Assembly (NCBI GenBank): GCA_029781035.1
Contig: JAKOXK010000081.1
Span: forward strand, 62,001 to 126,000
From: Armatimonadota bacterium
GTDB lineage: Bacteria > Armatimonadota > Fimbriimonadia > Fimbriimonadales > Fimbriimonadaceae
Direction of reading: 5' to 3'
DNA: 64,000 nt
Shown: positions 27,856 through 35,947 of the stretch, in pieces
Layout of the letters: every line of letters begins with the position of its first letter
Position numbering within the stretch: position 1 is the stretch's first letter
Notes under the pieces: model-generated
Databases searched by the model: none
What the model saw: the letters and a program-made list of their open reading frames with translations, nothing else
What the model was told of the DNA's origin: nothing
Translations under genes and position numbers: made by a program

Positions 27856-28857
27856 TTAAGCGATCGTTGCCACCGGAGAGCACTCGGCTATCTGCCGCAA
27901 CTGCTCCAACTCGGGCCGATGGGCCGGTTTGGCGTTCATGACCGCCTTGACGACCTCTGCCAACTCCGCATCGCCGACTCCGCGACGGAGTGCTTCCCGG
28001 ATCCGTGAATCTGGCTCAGCGAACTGGCATGACTGCACGCGACCATCGGCGGTGAAACGGATCCGATCGCACTGGTTGCAGAAAGTCTCTGACAGGGCTG
28101 GCACGAACCCGACCGTCCCCGTGCGGTCCGGAATACGGTACTCCTTGAGGTCCAGCGTCTGTCGGTCAGGGATTTCGACTAGAGGATAGCGGCAGCGGAC
28201 GTTTTCGACCATTAGTGACCACGGAAAGACGGCGCCCTGCATCCACCCGACGTTGGTGAACGGCATGAGTTCGATGAAGCGCACTTGATCGTGGGTCTCC
28301 TCCACCATCGCTACGAAGTCGTCCAGTTCATCGGCATTCACGCCTTTCATGACAACAGTGTTGATCTTCACTGACTCGTAGCCGGCTTTCTTAGCGGCCT
28401 CGTAACCTGAACAGGCTTGATCCAAGAGTTGCGTACCCGTGATCTTCATGTACCGACCGTGTCGGAGCGTGTCCAGACTGAGATGGATGGAGTCAAGTCC
28501 GGCTGCATGGAGATCTGAGACTGTCGCGGCCAAGTCGGTCCCCATTGTCGTCAATGAGACCGTCTGGGCTCCAGCGTTGGCCTTGATCCCATGGATCAGG
28601 CCAGGAAGCCCTGCATAGTTTGACGTCGTCGCCGCCGTCAGGTGGACATGTTCGACCCCGAGGCTGACAAGGACGCGGGCGAGATTGACTATCTCACCGT
28701 TCTGCAATGCGGTCGAATCAGCAGCACCCGCCGTCAAGGATTCGGGAGCCCGATAGATCATTCGGAAGGGATTGTCCGTCGCCAGGCGGAACCGAGCCTC
28801 CTTGACCGCCCGTCCTTGATTGTCTCTCCACGCGTGGCTATCCTGAGTCGCGCCCAT
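27856..28857 (-). CDS. MoaA paralogue lacking the radical-SAM CxxxCxxC and GGEP motifs
   Basis: It aligns along its whole length with the true MoaA at 32387. The C-terminal cluster ligands survive (ETFCNQCDRIRFTADGRVQSC), as do GLDSIHLSLDTL and VRFIELMPF. At the radical-SAM site, however, DRCNFRCRYCMP becomes DNPFRMIYRAPE, losing all three Cys, and the SAM-binding RLTGGEP becomes HLTAATT. The C-terminal GG that MoaA needs is also absent (ends VATIA). It cannot run the GTP cyclisation step. It is last in the moa operon, 44 bases after moaE-moeB. A GTP- or cluster-binding accessory role is a possibility only. Confidence 0.85.
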   Translation of the reverse strand: MGATQDSHAWRDNQGRAVKEARFRLATDNPFRMIYRAPESLTAGAADSTALQNGEIVNLARVLVSLGVEHVHLTAATTSNYAGLPGLIHGIKANAGAQTVSLTTMGTDLAATVSDLHAAGLDSIHLSLDTLRHGRYMKITGTQLLDQACSGYEAAKKAGYESVKINTVVMKGVNADELDDFVAMVEETHDQVRFIELMPFTNVGWMQGAVFPWSLMVENVRCRYPLVEIPDRQTLDLKEYRIPDRTGTVGFVPALSETFCNQCDRIRFTADGRVQSCQFAEPDSRIREALRRGVGDAELAEVVKAVMNAKPAHRPELEQLRQIAECSPVATIA

Positions 28858-28901
28858 GGGCGGATTGTCGGCAATCTATACGGAAGTGGCAATGACGCGC
28901 G

Positions 28902-30053
28902 TCATAGGCTCTGGTTTCGGCAGTCCTCACAGTCCTTCCGGGAAACGAGCGATCGCCGGGTCAGCGTCAACTCGGTTTCGTCAAAGACCAGGGCAGAAGT
29001 CGCGAGGCCGTCGCGGACGGGAAGGAGCCAGTTGAGCGCTTCGCTTGCCATCAGGCTGCCCATGCTCGCAGTGAGGGTCGGTGTTGGCGTTTCTGAGCCC
29101 GAACTTGAGAGCGCCTTTTCGACGTGCGAACGGAAGCAGCTGAGACAAAGACTGTCAGGCCGAATCGTTCCTAGACATCCGCGCCTTCCTTGGGCACGGC
29201 CTATGACCAAGGGCCTGGATTCCCTGCGACACACGGAATCGAGTGCCGATGTCGACTTCCAGTCCTGGGAGCTGTCGATGATGACGTCGTGGTCCAGGAC
29301 AAGCCGTGACGCGAGTTCCGGCGACAGGGGCTCTGGTACCGAGACCGCGTTGATGAACGGACTCAATCTCGATGCGAAAGCTGCCGCCCGATCGGCTCTG
29401 TTTCGACCGACTTCATCGAACTTGTACAGCGGCTGCTGGGGCAATCCGCCCGTTTCGACGAGCCCCGGATCGACAATTGTGACCCGACCAATACCCGCTC
29501 CGACGAGGCAGGGCAGCGCCGAGCAACCCAGAGGGCCAGCCCCGACAACCAAGGCTCGCCCCTGTCGAAGCCGCTCTAGTCCGTCGGCGCCGACCCCAGT
29601 CACCAGTTGCTGGGAAGCCACGAACTCTTCTTGGCCCTGAACAAGCGACTGGATCGGCTCCGAACCTACCCACCCTGAGTCGCCTTCCGCGTAATGCTCT
29701 TTCTTCCAGATCGGTATGCGGTGCTTGATCTCGTCGATGATCCACTCGCATGCAGCGAACGCTTCACGACGATGGGCCGAAGCCACGCCGATCCAGACGG
29801 CCGCATCGCCGATTTGGAGGTGACCAACCCGGTGAACGACCTTGGCCCAAACGAGCCCGAACCTCTCGATGGCCTCCTGGACGAGCCGTATCCCCTCGGT
29901 CACGGCCAGCTCTGGATAGGCCTCGTACTCGAGGGAGACGACAGGGCGGCCTTGGCTCCGTGATCGGACCCGACCTTCGAACGTCACAAACCCACCTGCG
30001 TGCACTGGCTCCACGTCGAGGGGCGTCAGGGGCGTGTTCGAGAGTTCGAACAT
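28902..30053 (-). CDS. MoaE-MoeB fusion (molybdopterin synthase large subunit plus E1-like enzyme)
   Basis: Residues 1-130 are MoaE: GFVTFEGRVRSRSQGRPVVSLEYEAYPE, AVWIGVASAHRREAFAACEWIIDEIKHRIPIWKKEHYAEG, with the catalytic lysines of PIWKKE. From about 145 to the end is a ThiF/MoeB-type domain (ALVVGAGPLGCSALPCLVGAGIGRVTIVDPGLVE; zinc-type CLSCF and CEDC pairs). The E1 Arg in the family's NLxRQ is not obvious here (TGGLPQQPLY), so its adenylating activity is uncertain. MoaE uses sulfur on the MoaD tail to make molybdopterin; fusion to the E1 would couple sulfur loading and transfer. Confidence 0.85.
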   Translation of the reverse strand: MFELSNTPLTPLDVEPVHAGGFVTFEGRVRSRSQGRPVVSLEYEAYPELAVTEGIRLVQEAIERFGLVWAKVVHRVGHLQIGDAAVWIGVASAHRREAFAACEWIIDEIKHRIPIWKKEHYAEGDSGWVGSEPIQSLVQGQEEFVASQQLVTGVGADGLERLRQGRALVVGAGPLGCSALPCLVGAGIGRVTIVDPGLVETGGLPQQPLYKFDEVGRNRADRAAAFASRLSPFINAVSVPEPLSPELASRLVLDHDVIIDSSQDWKSTSALDSVCRRESRPLVIGRAQGRRGCLGTIRPDSLCLSCFRSHVEKALSSSGSETPTPTLTASMGSLMASEALNWLLPVRDGLATSALVFDETELTLTRRSLVSRKDCEDCRNQSL

Positions 30054-30055
30054 GA

Positions 30056-30295
30056 TCAGCCCCCTGCAACCGGAGGAACAAAGACGACGTCGTCCCCCTC
30101 GTGCAATTCAGAATCCGCTCCGACAAAGGCGCCGTTAATGGCGGCCTTCACCTGCGATGGGTCCAAGGAAAAGCCGTGTGTCCGTGCCAGTTCGCGGTAG
30201 AGCCGGTCAGGCGAGTCCGCATGGGTGTCGACCGTCTCCTCATCGAGGCCGCGTTGATCCCGCAACAGAGCAAAGTATCGGACACGGATTCTCAT
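30056..30295 (-). CDS. moaD: Molybdopterin synthase sulfur-carrier subunit MoaD
   Basis: Ubiquitin-like protein starting MRIRVRYFALLRDQRGLDEETV and ending FVPPVAGG, with the C-terminal Gly-Gly that carries the thiocarboxylate. About 79 residues. The start ATG 30295 overlaps the moeA stop as ATGA. Its partner MoaE begins three bases after its stop codon. Confidence 0.92.
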   Translation of the reverse strand: MRIRVRYFALLRDQRGLDEETVDTHADSPDRLYRELARTHGFSLDPSQVKAAINGAFVGADSELHEGDDVVFVPPVAGG

Positions 30296-31491
30296 GACAG
30301 ACAACTCCAAGGCAACGGGTAGACCGGTACCGGATCGCCTCGTTTTGAGGTGCTATGGGGCGGTATTCGGATCAAGCAGTTAGCCGAGGCTAGACCAGCC
30401 ACGGCGTGCGATCCGACCGTCGGCGAAGGCACGACTGTTGTGCCGGCCGGTTCCCAGTTCGCCCGGCCTGGCACCAGTTCATCCCGGTCAGAGCGGTTCG
30501 TCTCGTCTCGTTCTAGCTTGGCCGTCCGCCATGCTGGCTGAGGCAGTCCCATAAGTCCGTTCAGAAGCGGCCACCCGAAAAGGGTGAACGTGACAAGGGC
30601 TGACATCGGGTTGCCTGGCAGGCACACGATCAGTTTGCCGTCAGAGCGGGTCGCCAGGGTGAACGGCTTGCCGGGCTTGATCGCTACTCCCGCGACATCA
30701 GACTCAAAACCAAGCTTCTTAAGCGAAGCCGGAATGTGGTCGAGCATCCCGACTGAGACTCCACCCGAGGTGAACACGACGGTCGAACGGTTCACCAAGT
30801 TCTCAAGGACACGCTGAGTCGCTTCGACATCGTCGGGCACTGTTTCCAGATGAGCGGAGAGACCGAGGTGCGCAAGGACCGCCGATAGGGCAAAGGAGTT
30901 GCTTTCGTAAATCTGGGCTGGCCCCAACTGCTGGCCAGGCTTGGCCAGTTCGGATCCGGTGGCGAGCAAGCCAATCCGAGGGGAGCCGACAACCGAAGCC
31001 GTCGTCCGGCCCAAGGCGGCGAGAGTCGCCACGAGGGGCGGCGTGACGGTCGTTCCCCGCTCAACGATCAGTTCCCCTTGCTTGTACTCATCGCCTGCTC
31101 GGCGGATATGTTGACCCTCCCGAACAGGAACACTGACTCGCACCGTGCCGCCTTCGCGCTCGACGTCTTCCTGCATAACGACCGCGAACGTTCCCTGCGG
31201 AACCATAGCGCCCGTGAGAACCTGGATCGCCTGACCTGGCTGAAGCACGGTGCCTGCTTGTGACCCCGCCGGAACCAGACCAACGACAGGAATCGGTCCC
31301 TGTCGGTAGGCGTCCGCGTCAGCGACCGCATACCCGTCGACGGCCGAGTTGTCGAATCGAGGTATCGGAAACGGGGCTGTCACGTCTTCGTCAAGGCAGT
31401 GCCCCAGGCATCCGAGTAGCTCGACGCACTCGGGTTGCATGCGGTTCGCGTGAGTCAAGACCCGTTGGAGGGCTGACTCATACGACTGCAT
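30292..31491 (-). CDS. moeA: Molybdopterin molybdenumtransferase MoeA
   Basis: Inserts molybdate into adenylated molybdopterin. It shows FPIPRFDNSAVDGYAV, VQEDVEREGGTVRV, RIGLLATGSEL, YESNSFALSAVLAHLG, FTSGGVSVGMLDHIPASLKKLGF and CLPGNPMSALVTFTLFGWPLL. All MoeA domains are represented in 399 residues. It abuts the moaC-mog gene (one-base overlap) and overlaps moaD. Confidence 0.95.
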   Translation of the reverse strand: MQSYESALQRVLTHANRMQPECVELLGCLGHCLDEDVTAPFPIPRFDNSAVDGYAVADADAYRQGPIPVVGLVPAGSQAGTVLQPGQAIQVLTGAMVPQGTFAVVMQEDVEREGGTVRVSVPVREGQHIRRAGDEYKQGELIVERGTTVTPPLVATLAALGRTTASVVGSPRIGLLATGSELAKPGQQLGPAQIYESNSFALSAVLAHLGLSAHLETVPDDVEATQRVLENLVNRSTVVFTSGGVSVGMLDHIPASLKKLGFESDVAGVAIKPGKPFTLATRSDGKLIVCLPGNPMSALVTFTLFGWPLLNGLMGLPQPAWRTAKLERDETNRSDRDELVPGRANWEPAGTTVVPSPTVGSHAVAGLASANCLIRIPPHSTSKRGDPVPVYPLPWSCLS

Positions 31492-32390
31492 CAGTGACCT
31501 CCACCAGCGAGGATCACGAATGCGTGTGTCAAGTACGGGAACAATGCATCCAGTGCATCTTTGACGGCTCCCACCGATCCCGGCAATGCGATCAGGACCG
31601 TCTCGCCCACGACGCCGGCGACGGGACGCCCGAGGATCGCGGTCGGTGTCCGCTCCCTACCATAAGCGTGCAGCTTGGCTTCCACTCCTGGCAGGCGTTT
31701 GTCGAAGATTCCGTGGAGGGCCTCGGGGGTCTGATCGCGCGGCCCAAGGCCAGTGCCGCCCGTTACGAGCACCAGATCGAGGCCTTTGCCGCACCAACGT
31801 TCAACGGTCGTCCGGACTGCTTGACGCTCGTCCGGCACCACCCCGAACTCAACGATGTCGCCACCCTGTTCTTGAAGACGGTCCCGCAAAAGCGCACCCG
31901 ATTCGTCTTCGGCCGTTCCCGCAGAGACCCGGTCCGACACGACCAGTACTCCGCAAGTCCAGCCTTTCTCGGCTTCGAAGTTGCTCTTGCCTCCAGTCTT
32001 GTCCAGAAGACGAACCGACGTGACCTCGACGTGATCGTCGATCATCTTGAGGATGTCATAGATGTTGAGGGCTGCCGCCATGGCGCCGGTCATCGCTTCC
32101 ATCTCGACGCCGGTCTTGTACACCGCTTTGACTGAAACGTCGACTGTGATTCCCGCATCGTCAATTTGGAACTCAACGCCGACGTGATCGATCGGCACGG
32201 TGTGACAATAGGCGATCCACTGGGGGGTCGCTTTAGCGGCTTGGATCGCGGCGACCTTGGCTACAGGCAAAGGGTCGCCCTTCGGCACTGTTCCCTGACG
32301 CATAGCCTGGATCGACGACGGCGACACCGACAAGACGGCGCGCGCCCTCGCTGTCCGCAGGGTGTGGCTCTTGGCCGAGACGTCCCTCAT
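31491..32390 (-). CDS. MoaC-MogA/MoaB fusion
   Basis: Residues 1-~142 are MoaC, the cyclic pyranopterin monophosphate synthase partner of MoaA (MRDVSAKSHTLRTARARAVLSV, LIDDHVEVTSVRLLDKTGGKS, TGVEMEAMTGAMAAALNIYD). Residues ~145-299 are a MogA/MoaB adenylyltransferase (GVLVVSDRVSAGTAEDESGALL, VLVTGGTGLGPRDQTPEAL, LIALPGSVGAVKDALDALFPYLTHAF). One chain thus carries both a second and a late Moco step. The ATG overlaps moaA's TGA, so it is coupled to moaA; the track ORF starts 23 codons upstream inside moaA. Confidence 0.92.
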   Translation of the reverse strand: MRDVSAKSHTLRTARARAVLSVSPSSIQAMRQGTVPKGDPLPVAKVAAIQAAKATPQWIAYCHTVPIDHVGVEFQIDDAGITVDVSVKAVYKTGVEMEAMTGAMAAALNIYDILKMIDDHVEVTSVRLLDKTGGKSNFEAEKGWTCGVLVVSDRVSAGTAEDESGALLRDRLQEQGGDIVEFGVVPDERQAVRTTVERWCGKGLDLVLVTGGTGLGPRDQTPEALHGIFDKRLPGVEAKLHAYGRERTPTAILGRPVAGVVGETVLIALPGSVGAVKDALDALFPYLTHAFVILAGGGH

Positions 32391-33424
32391 CCGCCGATCT
32401 GCACCATGGCCTTGTCGTCGTGCCCGACCCACTGGTCCATGGCCGGGTGGCCTGCCCACTTCGTTTGCAACGCCACGTGGATAGCCTCAGCCAGTTCGTC
32501 GTCACTTGATCCTTGTCGCATCATGTCTCGCAAACTCGTCCCGGCCTTGAGGAAGAGGCACGTCTTGATTTGCCCCTCCGCCGTCAATCGGATGCGGTTG
32601 CACCCACCGCAGAAGTCGTCGGTCACCGAGGTGACAAAACCGATCGACGCTCTCGTGCCCTCGACTTGAAATTCCTTGGCCACGGCCGACTTGTCGATTT
32701 CGAGTGGCCGGAGTTTGAACTGGGTCTCGATCAGACGGATCATCTCGCGGTACGGAAGTACCCCCGCCTTGGTCCATTCGTTGCCCAGGAACGGCATGAA
32801 CTCGATGAACCGCACATGAACGCCCTTGTCGATCCCGAACTGAACGAAGTCCACGAGTTCGACATCGTTCACGCCTGCCATCGCGACGACGTTGACCTTG
32901 ACCGAATCATAGCCCGCGTCCAAGGCGGCATCAATTCCCGCCAAGACTTTTTGGAGGTCTCCACCGCGGGTGACTTCCACAAAGCGGTCCGGTTGGAGGG
33001 AGTCGAGACTGATGTTCAACCCCGTCAGGCCCGCGGCTCGATAAGCGTGCGCTTGTGAAGCGAGCGTCGAACCGTTTGTGGTCATGAGAAGAGGTCCAAG
33101 CCCCTCCAATGCCCTCAGTTCCCGGATCAGTCCGACAAGTCCCTTTCTGACGCTCGGTTCGCCCCCAGTGAGCCGGATTTTCTGGACGCCGAGTTTGACA
33201 AAGATCCACGAGAGCCGAACGCACTCTTCGAGGGACAGCACCTCGTTGCGCGGTTTCCACTCGACGCCGTGCAAGGGCATGCAATAGCGACACCTGAAGT
33301 TGCACCTGTCCGTCAGTGAGAGGCGCAAATAGGTGTGCTTGCGACCGAAACGGTCGACCAGGGGTCGCCAAGGATCTGTTCCCGCGCTCACTCCCTTCAG
33401 GATATCCAAGGGTTCGTCTTGCAT
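32387..33424 (-). CDS. moaA: GTP 3',8-cyclase MoaA
   Basis: First Moco enzyme. The radical-SAM motif LSLTDRCNFRCRYCMP, SAM-binding RLTGGEP, C-terminal cluster CGGCNRIRLTAEGQIKTC and terminal Gly-Gly (VQIGG) are all present. I start at MQDEPLDILKG (33424); a TTG ten codons earlier is the track start. It leads the minus-strand moa operon (moaA, moaC-mogA, moeA, moaD, moaE-moeB, moaA-like), with an inverted repeat 83 bases upstream. Confidence 0.95.
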   Translation of the reverse strand: MQDEPLDILKGVSAGTDPWRPLVDRFGRKHTYLRLSLTDRCNFRCRYCMPLHGVEWKPRNEVLSLEECVRLSWIFVKLGVQKIRLTGGEPSVRKGLVGLIRELRALEGLGPLLMTTNGSTLASQAHAYRAAGLTGLNISLDSLQPDRFVEVTRGGDLQKVLAGIDAALDAGYDSVKVNVVAMAGVNDVELVDFVQFGIDKGVHVRFIEFMPFLGNEWTKAGVLPYREMIRLIETQFKLRPLEIDKSAVAKEFQVEGTRASIGFVTSVTDDFCGGCNRIRLTAEGQIKTCLFLKAGTSLRDMMRQGSSDDELAEAIHVALQTKWAGHPAMDQWVGHDDKAMVQIGG

Positions 33425-33867
33425 GGGGCGAACAGGGCCCACCGACCACGACAAACTGGAAAATCTTTGGCGGCTTGACAGGGCTGAGTTTCATTTGGGC
33501 TGCCTCATGACAACTGTCATTTCCCTGTCTTAGAGGGCGGCACACCATTGGGTTATGGCGTTTTGCAGGCCGACCAACCGGCTCGGCACGTCCCCGGAAA
33601 TCCCCGCGGAGCATCGGCTTCGGGGGCCCTTGAGGACATGCAGGCGTCCACCCTTTGACACTCATCTTCCTGGTTTGGGTTGCTGGCGGATCCACGGCGC
33701 GGCTGCCTCGTGGTGGCGGACCAGCGAAGCGCTCAATACCTCGAAGCGATGGTCGCTGAATGCTGTACCGCACAATTGCGCTACTGGCTGCTCGTTAGCC
33801 AGAATGGGCGATTGTCGATCGCATGTGACTCGTTTCTTATCGCGCCCAAAACAAAAAGAGGTGTACC
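33425..33867. other. Divergent spacer between moaA and the Crp/Fnr gene
   Basis: No gene supported. It contains the operator-like palindrome at 33507 on the moaA side. The right half holds spacer up to the regulator's ribosome-binding site. Confidence 0.5.
33507..33520. promoter_or_regulatory. Inverted repeat ATGAC-AACT-GTCAT upstream of moaA
   Basis: Perfect 5-bp arms around a 4-base centre, the geometry of Crp/Fnr-family operators. It lies 83 bases before moaA, and the same arms occur upstream of the cytochrome operons at 38418 and (one mismatch) 43036. The likely binder is the Crp/Fnr-family protein encoded at 33868, an inference. Confidence 0.65.
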
Positions 33868-34608
33868 ATGGCGGCTAAATCCGTCGTATCTTGGAGACAC
33901 GCGATGGTATCAGTTCCCGAAAGGCCTTCCATCTTGTCGGTAGTCGACTCGTGCCCTCTGCTTACGTCGCTCAGTGACGCGCACCGGTCAGAACTGCTGT
34001 CCGAGTGCTTCATGGCCTATGCGGAGCGGAGCGAACTGATTTGGCTCGCCGGTTCACCGAGTCAGTTCGTCGCCGTCGTCGGAGTGGGGTTTGTCAAGAT
34101 GTGCAAGTGTTCGTCCCGCGGATCCGAGGTCGCGGTCGAACTGATTGGCCCGAACAACTGTTTTGGGGTGACGGCCGCTCTTGAGAACCGGCCCTATCCG
34201 TTGAGTGCGATCGCTGTCACGAACACATGGTATTTGAAGATTCCGGTGCGAGTTTTCACCCGGCTCTACGAACAAGACGACCAAATTCGGACCAATGTCG
34301 TCCAGCAAATGTCGCCCCGTTTGCAGCGCGCCCACAACATGATTGCCCGCATGTCGTCAGGCAAAGTCGACCAGCGCATGGCTGCCGTCCTGTTGCTCCT
34401 AATGGACGCCTATGGCCGCGAAGTCGAGGACGGGATCGAGGTCACGGTGCCGCTGACTCGGCAAGACCTGGCCGAGATGGCTGGCACCACCGTGGAGACC
34501 TCGATCCGGACAATGAGCCGTTGGCAACGCGAGGGCATCGTGGTGACGACACAACAGAGGATCACGATCCTCAACCCCGACTTGCTCAACGAGGCCCTTC
34601 TCAGCTAG
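33868..34608 (+). CDS. Crp/Fnr-family transcriptional regulator
   Basis: A cyclic-nucleotide-binding-like sensor domain (about residues 20-140: SQFVAVVGVGFVKMCKCSSRGSEVAVELIGPNNCFG) is joined by a long helix to a winged HTH (VPLTRQDLAEMAGTTVETSIRTMSRWQREGIV). The recognition helix keeps Glu and Arg of the Fnr-type ExxxR pattern but has Ile where Fnr has Ser. The Fnr N-terminal four-Cys cluster is missing, so it probably senses NO, redox state or another cue. AGAGGTG precedes ATG 33868; ATG 33904 also has GGAG. Convergent, four-base overlap with mobA. Confidence 0.85.
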   Translation: MAAKSVVSWRHAMVSVPERPSILSVVDSCPLLTSLSDAHRSELLSECFMAYAERSELIWLAGSPSQFVAVVGVGFVKMCKCSSRGSEVAVELIGPNNCFGVTAALENRPYPLSAIAVTNTWYLKIPVRVFTRLYEQDDQIRTNVVQQMSPRLQRAHNMIARMSSGKVDQRMAAVLLLLMDAYGREVEDGIEVTVPLTRQDLAEMAGTTVETSIRTMSRWQREGIVVTTQQRITILNPDLLNEALLS

Positions 34609-35177
34609 ATGAGTTTGAGGAGTCTGGACAGCGCTTCGGGCGTGTTCGCGTTGTGGTAAGAGTGTGGCTTTAGGCCCTCGGCGACCAGGACAGCTTCGTC
34701 GATCTCTTCGACCCAGAGTGTGTCGAGCCACGCCCTCATGCTCTTGCGCCCCTCAGCCAGTACCGTTTGAATCATCAAGAACGCGGGCGCACGGTACAAG
34801 GCGCACAAGGGTTGGGTCTCGCCATCCACGACCGGCACTAGGGCCGACACCGAGTCGTGACGGCAGATGTGAGACTCCAGTACGGGCACGATTCTCGCAT
34901 CGAACAGCGGCATGTCGCACGAGCAGACGAAAACCATCGGTTCGTGCGGCACAAAGCGGGAAAGCGCGCACAAGGGGCCACGGAAGCTGCCTTCGTCGGC
35001 GAGGAAAGCATGGCCAGGCAAGGGGGATTGCCCCAAGACCGTAACCCTGGTGCTCGTCCTGGCCAGCTCTTGCGCAGTCCGCTCTCCCAGGGGAAGACCA
35101 TCCACCACAAGGGTCGATTTGTCACTCCCCATGCGGCTGCTCCTTCCTCCTGTCAAGAGGATGGACTCCACGCCCAT
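34605..35177 (-). CDS. mobA: Molybdenum cofactor guanylyltransferase MobA
   Basis: Attaches GMP to Moco, giving the guanine dinucleotide form used by the DMSO-reductase family of enzymes. MGVESILLTGGRSSRMGSDKSTLVVDGLPLGERTA is the nucleotidyltransferase motif, with FVCSCDMPLFDARIV in the middle. About 190 residues. The upstream 68 residues in the track ORF are not convincing. Its presence implies a bis-MGD enzyme elsewhere in the genome; none is in this window. Confidence 0.9.
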   Translation of the reverse strand: MGVESILLTGGRSSRMGSDKSTLVVDGLPLGERTAQELARTSTRVTVLGQSPLPGHAFLADEGSFRGPLCALSRFVPHEPMVFVCSCDMPLFDARIVPVLESHICRHDSVSALVPVVDGETQPLCALYRAPAFLMIQTVLAEGRKSMRAWLDTLWVEEIDEAVLVAEGLKPHSYHNANTPEALSRLLKLI

Positions 35178-35400
35178 ACAAGTATTTTCCCTCGCCTTCG
35201 GCGCGAATTGATCGGGTTGAGGGTCAAACTCTGCAACGTTTCGACCCGGTCTCGGCACCAGCCGACAGCACTCCGCCCTGAGGTTGGGCGCACGAACCCA
35301 GGACGGCGGACTCCGAACAGCCCTTGAAAGGACCACCTCCAAAAAGGGGCGCTGGACCAATCTCGCACCAGCGCCAAACAACTACCCGCGAAGGTGAAAG

Positions 35401-35428
35401 GCCCGCGCTCCGGAGACCGAGCGCGGGC
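35401..35428 (-). terminator. Hairpin downstream of the 35441 cytochrome gene
   Basis: Ten-base arms GCCCGCGCTC / GAGCGCGGGC with an 8-base loop. On the minus strand it is followed by CTTTC, a weak U-tract. Confidence 0.6.
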
Positions 35429-35440
35429 CAAGGTTCAGGG

Positions 35441-35767
35441 TCAGTCCTTGACTCCGGGGTTCCGATCTTTCTTGATCTCGTCCCCGTTCTTGACCCCGTC
35501 TTTGTCTGAGTCTAGCTTATCGACTTTCGACAGAAGATCAGGCGTTAGCTTGCCGCCAGCTGCCTTCGCAGCGGCGGCGAGGTCTTGACCGTAAGGGTTC
35601 AGTTTTCCACCGGTCGCCTTCACGTGGCAAACGCCACACTTGGCTTTCCCGAGGTTCGAATCCGGCTTTACGGAATACTTTGTGTTGAACGACTTCTGAA
35701 AAGCACCCGTTGCCAACACCAGAATAGCCATTGATGCGATCAGAAGGGTCACTATCGTTCGTTTCAT
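35441..35767 (-). CDS. Small exported monoheme cytochrome with EF-hand-like loop
   Basis: MKRTIVTLLIASMAILVLATGAFQKSF is a signal peptide. Then comes one heme site CGVCH (KAKCGVCHVKATGG) and, near the C-terminus, DSDKDGVKNGDEIKKDRNPG, a calcium-loop-like sequence. 108 residues, closely similar to the protein at 37989 (shared KPDSxLGKAKC, KxTGG/KASGG, GVKN/GMKNG). It is flanked by terminators on both sides, so it is its own transcript. A periplasmic electron carrier is the natural role, inferred. Confidence 0.8.
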   Translation of the reverse strand: MKRTIVTLLIASMAILVLATGAFQKSFNTKYSVKPDSNLGKAKCGVCHVKATGGKLNPYGQDLAAAAKAAGGKLTPDLLSKVDKLDSDKDGVKNGDEIKKDRNPGVKD

Positions 35768-35894
35768 TCTTTCACCATTCGCGGTTTGGTTTCATTGCTC
35801 TTCGGGCCAGGCCCTATCCCCTCACTTGTGTCTACTCCTCCCCACATTAGAATGTTCCACACTTTCGGTTTTCAATCTATTAGTCCTAGCTGCC

Positions 35895-35925
35895 AAAAAA
35901 GAAGGCCGCGCCAGTTGGCGCGGCC
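35895..35925 (-). terminator. Terminator of the CbcL-like gene
   Basis: Minus strand: GGCCGCGCC AACT GGCGCGGCC then TTCTTTTTT. Strong intrinsic terminator, 23 bases after the stop codon of the gene at 35948. Confidence 0.9.
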
Positions 35926-35947
35926 TGAGGACTCTTCCTGCTTCAGA

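Noticed and set aside
33868-34608. Oxygen-sensing Fnr proper
   Set aside because: The N-terminal Cys cluster needed for the Fnr iron-sulfur centre is missing, so only family-level naming is justified.
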